Under the pieces are notes generated by a model. The model had not been told where the DNA came from. It ran no database searches and worked only from the letters and a program-made list of their open reading frames with translations. Made by a program: the position numbers and the translations under genes. From Clostridia bacterium (GTDB lineage Bacteria; Bacillota; Clostridia; Oscillospirales; Acutalibacteraceae), in contig JAFWRV010000230.1 of NCBI GenBank assembly GCA_017519685.1, positions 1 to 7,005 of the forward strand: a stretch of DNA of 7,005 bases, read 5' to 3'. This document shows positions 5,192 through 7,005 of the stretch, piece by piece. Position 1 is the stretch's first letter. Each line of letters begins with the position of its first letter.

Positions 5192-5243
5192 TCCCGATTT
5201 GTATTATTCTTTCTGTTTAATTCATCCCGGCAAAGCGGAGTTT
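5192..5243 (-). repeat. 52-bp direct repeat, copy B (3' of barrel gene)
   Basis: This partner of 4553-4604 lies 639 bp away and fills most of the gap between two minus-strand genes. It touches the stop codon at 5243. ACTCCG (5181-5186) just outside it is complementary to CGGAGT (5236-5241) at its other end. The corresponding outer positions of copy A (AATCCCG and CGGAATT) are also nearly complementary despite different bases. Confidence 0.75.
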
Positions 5244-6757
5244 TACTGCCTGACCGGGGTCAGATAAATATCGGTTCCTTTTACGGTAATCACATTGTTT
5301 TCGTAAGTAACGTCTCCGTTTGTAAGCAGGCCGTAGCGCGAGCCCTTGTATTTATAGTTAATCCGGTGGCCGGCGGCTTCAATATCCGCTTCGCTGTTCA
5401 TCAGGTCATAGGTCATTTCGGGTATGCCCGAAGTTTCAATGCCCTCCGGCGTGAAAATTACATGCTTGTCTTTCCACGATATTTTTACGGATGAATCCGG
5501 AAGATTCTCATATGAAAACTCTGAGCCGGATTTGTCAAGAGTGAGGCCTATGCCCTCTCTTATCCCTTCCGACCAGACAACTGTATCAACAAGGGGCAGA
5601 TTCTCATAAAGAGCGTAAAACGAATCGCAGGTATCTTCAATATAATGCTCGGGCACATTCTCATCAAAAAGATAAAATGCACGGATGAACACCCTGCTGC
5701 CGTCGCGAAAAATATCGGCAACATAGTTTCTGCACTGGTAATAAACGGACTGAACATCCTCTCCGCCCGGGTTTTTAAGCCCCGCGGTAACGCTCGGCGG
5801 AGTGGAAAAATCAAATCTTTTGCCGAATCTCTCCGCGGTTTCCGTCATCTTTTCAAAACTGACATCGCCTCTTTGCAGGATGGCTTCAATCTGACGCTTA
5901 AGCGGCGAAATAATATCGCTGTCGCCGAAGCTGTTTTCCTGGCCGATTTGCGCGTAGGCAAAATTCAGCGTTTCGCCGCCGAAAAAATCATCAAGCAGCG
6001 CGCTTTCATATCCGGCGTTGCTTCCGGCAAACCATACGGGTTCAAGGGTGCACATAAGGCTGCCTTCCGCCTCTTTTTCGGAAAGAAATTTTATGCCGTC
6101 ATAATTGCGTATGGGGTCGGGGCCGAGGAGCCTGAAAACAGGAATGCCGAGAGAATTTCCGGCTGTCTGCGCGGGAGTGAATATATTATTTCTCGAGGGA
6201 TAATACGCCCCGTTAAAATATCCGCCGACCAGCGAATAGGCGTCCGTATTTGTCTGATCGCGGCAGATGCAAAGGCACTTAACTCCGTATCTGTCAGCCA
6301 GTCTGCAAGCCGTTCTTGTATCTATCAGCCACGAGCCCACAGTTCCGGGATAATCACCGAAAATCTCTTTGTATTTCCGCATGGCTTCATCAATCAGCCT
6401 GTCACGCTCATCCGGCGTATATGCCATGGAAAAGCCGGGCTTTATATGCCAGTCCCATTTCCAGCCGTACTCGCTCTCATATTTCATCCCGCAGGCGGAG
6501 TTCAGCGGCTCAACAATCTCATACCACAGCCCGGTTTCAGTCAGCGGACCTGCTTCCTCTTTGAAAAGCTTTACAAATCTGTCATCACAAAGCGCGTCAT
6601 ACTGCAAAAGAAACGTGTTAGGAACCTGCAGCTCATTTACCAGCGCCAGCTGTTTTTTTGTGGTTTCAAAAAGAATTTTATCAACAGATTCGCTGCGGGG
6701 CTCACACTGCCGCACGAAATTCATAATATTTACCGATTTCATGGTATTTCGGTTCAT
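5243..6757 (-). CDS. Uncharacterised NodB-like (polysaccharide deacetylase-superfamily) barrel protein
   Basis: The protein is 504 residues and has no signal peptide or membrane segment, so it is probably cytoplasmic. The N-terminal ~260 residues resemble a glycoside hydrolase/deacetylase beta-alpha barrel. Visible are NFVRQCEPR (13-21), VPNTFLLQYDAL (45-56), a Trp/His-rich stretch WKWDWH (99-104), GSWLIDTRTA (141-150), GAYYPSRN (183-190) and FRLLGPDP (208-215). The C-terminal ~150 residues look like beta-rich accessory domains (SVKISWKDKHVIFTPEGIETSG and the final strands). The standard NodB metal triad cannot be confirmed by eye; the family I recall as similar is uncharacterised. GGAGG seven bases before ATG at 6757 supports the start. 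The substrate is probably a carbohydrate, but this is an inference. The stop abuts a repeat shared with the next gene downstream. Confidence 0.65.
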   Translation of the reverse strand: MNRNTMKSVNIMNFVRQCEPRSESVDKILFETTKKQLALVNELQVPNTFLLQYDALCDDRFVKLFKEEAGPLTETGLWYEIVEPLNSACGMKYESEYGWKWDWHIKPGFSMAYTPDERDRLIDEAMRKYKEIFGDYPGTVGSWLIDTRTACRLADRYGVKCLCICRDQTNTDAYSLVGGYFNGAYYPSRNNIFTPAQTAGNSLGIPVFRLLGPDPIRNYDGIKFLSEKEAEGSLMCTLEPVWFAGSNAGYESALLDDFFGGETLNFAYAQIGQENSFGDSDIISPLKRQIEAILQRGDVSFEKMTETAERFGKRFDFSTPPSVTAGLKNPGGEDVQSVYYQCRNYVADIFRDGSRVFIRAFYLFDENVPEHYIEDTCDSFYALYENLPLVDTVVWSEGIREGIGLTLDKSGSEFSYENLPDSSVKISWKDKHVIFTPEGIETSGIPEMTYDLMNSEADIEAAGHRINYKYKGSRYGLLTNGDVTYENNVITVKGTDIYLTPVRQ

Positions 6758-6819
6758 TTTAATCCTCCCACGCTCCGGGTGTTGTGCTTTATTGATTATT
6801 CGGTCAGATAAACAAGAAT

Positions 6820-7005
6820 TTATAAATCCTCGCTTCTCGTCACGCTGTAAAGAGATACCCCTTCCGGTCTGAAATTCATCTGGATTTCCCAGAAATCTAC
6901 GCCAGCTTCAGATGCATCTTTGAAGGTTTGTGATACCTCTTCATAGTGCGTTGACCTGAGCCGTTCCTTCTTTTCTGTAATGCGGTACTGATACACCTGC
7001 AGAAA
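6820..7005 (-). CDS. C-terminal end of an unidentified protein (partial)
   Basis: An open frame enters from the right edge and runs 61 codons to TAA at 6820-6822. It ends in WEIQMNFRPEGVSLYSVTRSEDL. The piece is rich in charged residues and has no membrane segment. Reasons to believe it: it is open to the edge, has gene-like codon use and its stop is followed by a normal 62-bp gap to the next gene on the same strand (RBS GGAGG at 6765-6769). I do not recognise the family; the start lies outside the window. Confidence 0.55.
   Translation of the reverse strand, partial: FLQVYQYRITEKKERLRSTHYEEVSQTFKDASEAGVDFWEIQMNFRPEGVSLYSVTRSEDL

Noticed and set aside
5181..5243. Integron attC site at the end of the barrel gene
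   Set aside because: GTTAAAT at 5186-5192 fits the R-box consensus and the site follows a stop codon, but no matching partner box exists in the right orientation, copy A lacks the box, and no integrase is present.
5645..6811. 388-codon open frame on the + strand
   Set aside because: It lies antisense to the barrel gene, has no family motifs and no good ribosome-binding site; the minus frame has GGAGG and protein-like motifs throughout.

Overview
The window looks like chromosomal or accessory DNA of an anaerobic, low-to-moderate GC Firmicute, most likely a gut Clostridia of the Ruminococcaceae/Oscillospiraceae type. This is inferred from strong GGAGG ribosome-binding sites, two-ferredoxin-cluster proteins, a class M sirtuin/macrodomain pair, an HxlR regulator and a mosaic base composition. 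I see no rRNA, tRNA, CRISPR array or intact transposase gene.

Layout. (1) 1-355: a small XRE-type DNA-binding protein on the + strand. Its leader carries repeated operator-like boxes and a hairpin touching the ribosome-binding site, and the gene ends in a strong intrinsic terminator. (2) 356-1070: a degraded stretch. A minus-strand reading frame joins the first ~55 residues of a GNAT acetyltransferase to the last ~58 residues of serine hydroxymethyltransferase (GlyA), with the join at a shared Pro-Phe. Upstream of it lies gene-free DNA with three spaced copies of a ~14-bp box, possibly a mobile-element end. (3) 1071-3281, minus strand: a compact, translationally coupled three-gene operon. Its order is zinc-type macrodomain protein, then class M sirtuin (SirTM), then an FMN split-barrel/2x[4Fe-4S] fusion protein. 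SirTM enzymes are known protein ADP-ribosyltransferases and their linked macrodomains remove the mark, so this is probably a reversible ADP-ribosylation module. The lipoyl carrier GcvH-L and lipoate ligase LplA2 of the described Staphylococcus/Streptococcus operons are not in the window. The third slot is held by a flavin/iron-sulfur redox protein.

(4) 3359-4509: a divergent pair made of an NAD(P)-binding NmrA/atypical-SDR protein (minus) and an HxlR-family regulator (plus). They are separated by 179 bp with overlapping back-to-back promoters and two palindromes, which fits regulator control of a redox enzyme. A perfect 14-bp stem ends the HxlR gene. (5) 4603-6757, minus strand: a YdeI/OmdA-family protein and a 504-residue NodB-like barrel protein. 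An 83%-identical 52-bp sequence lies immediately 3' of both genes, so the YdeI gene is bracketed by direct repeats 639 bp apart. A 16-bp core of the same element also follows the split-barrel/ferredoxin gene. (6) 6820-7005: the last 61 codons of an unidentified minus-strand gene that continues past the window edge.

Most genes look intact and well spaced. The most unusual points are the GNAT-GlyA junction, the SirTM/macro/flavin-FeS operon without its lipoyl partners, and the repeat that follows stop codons.
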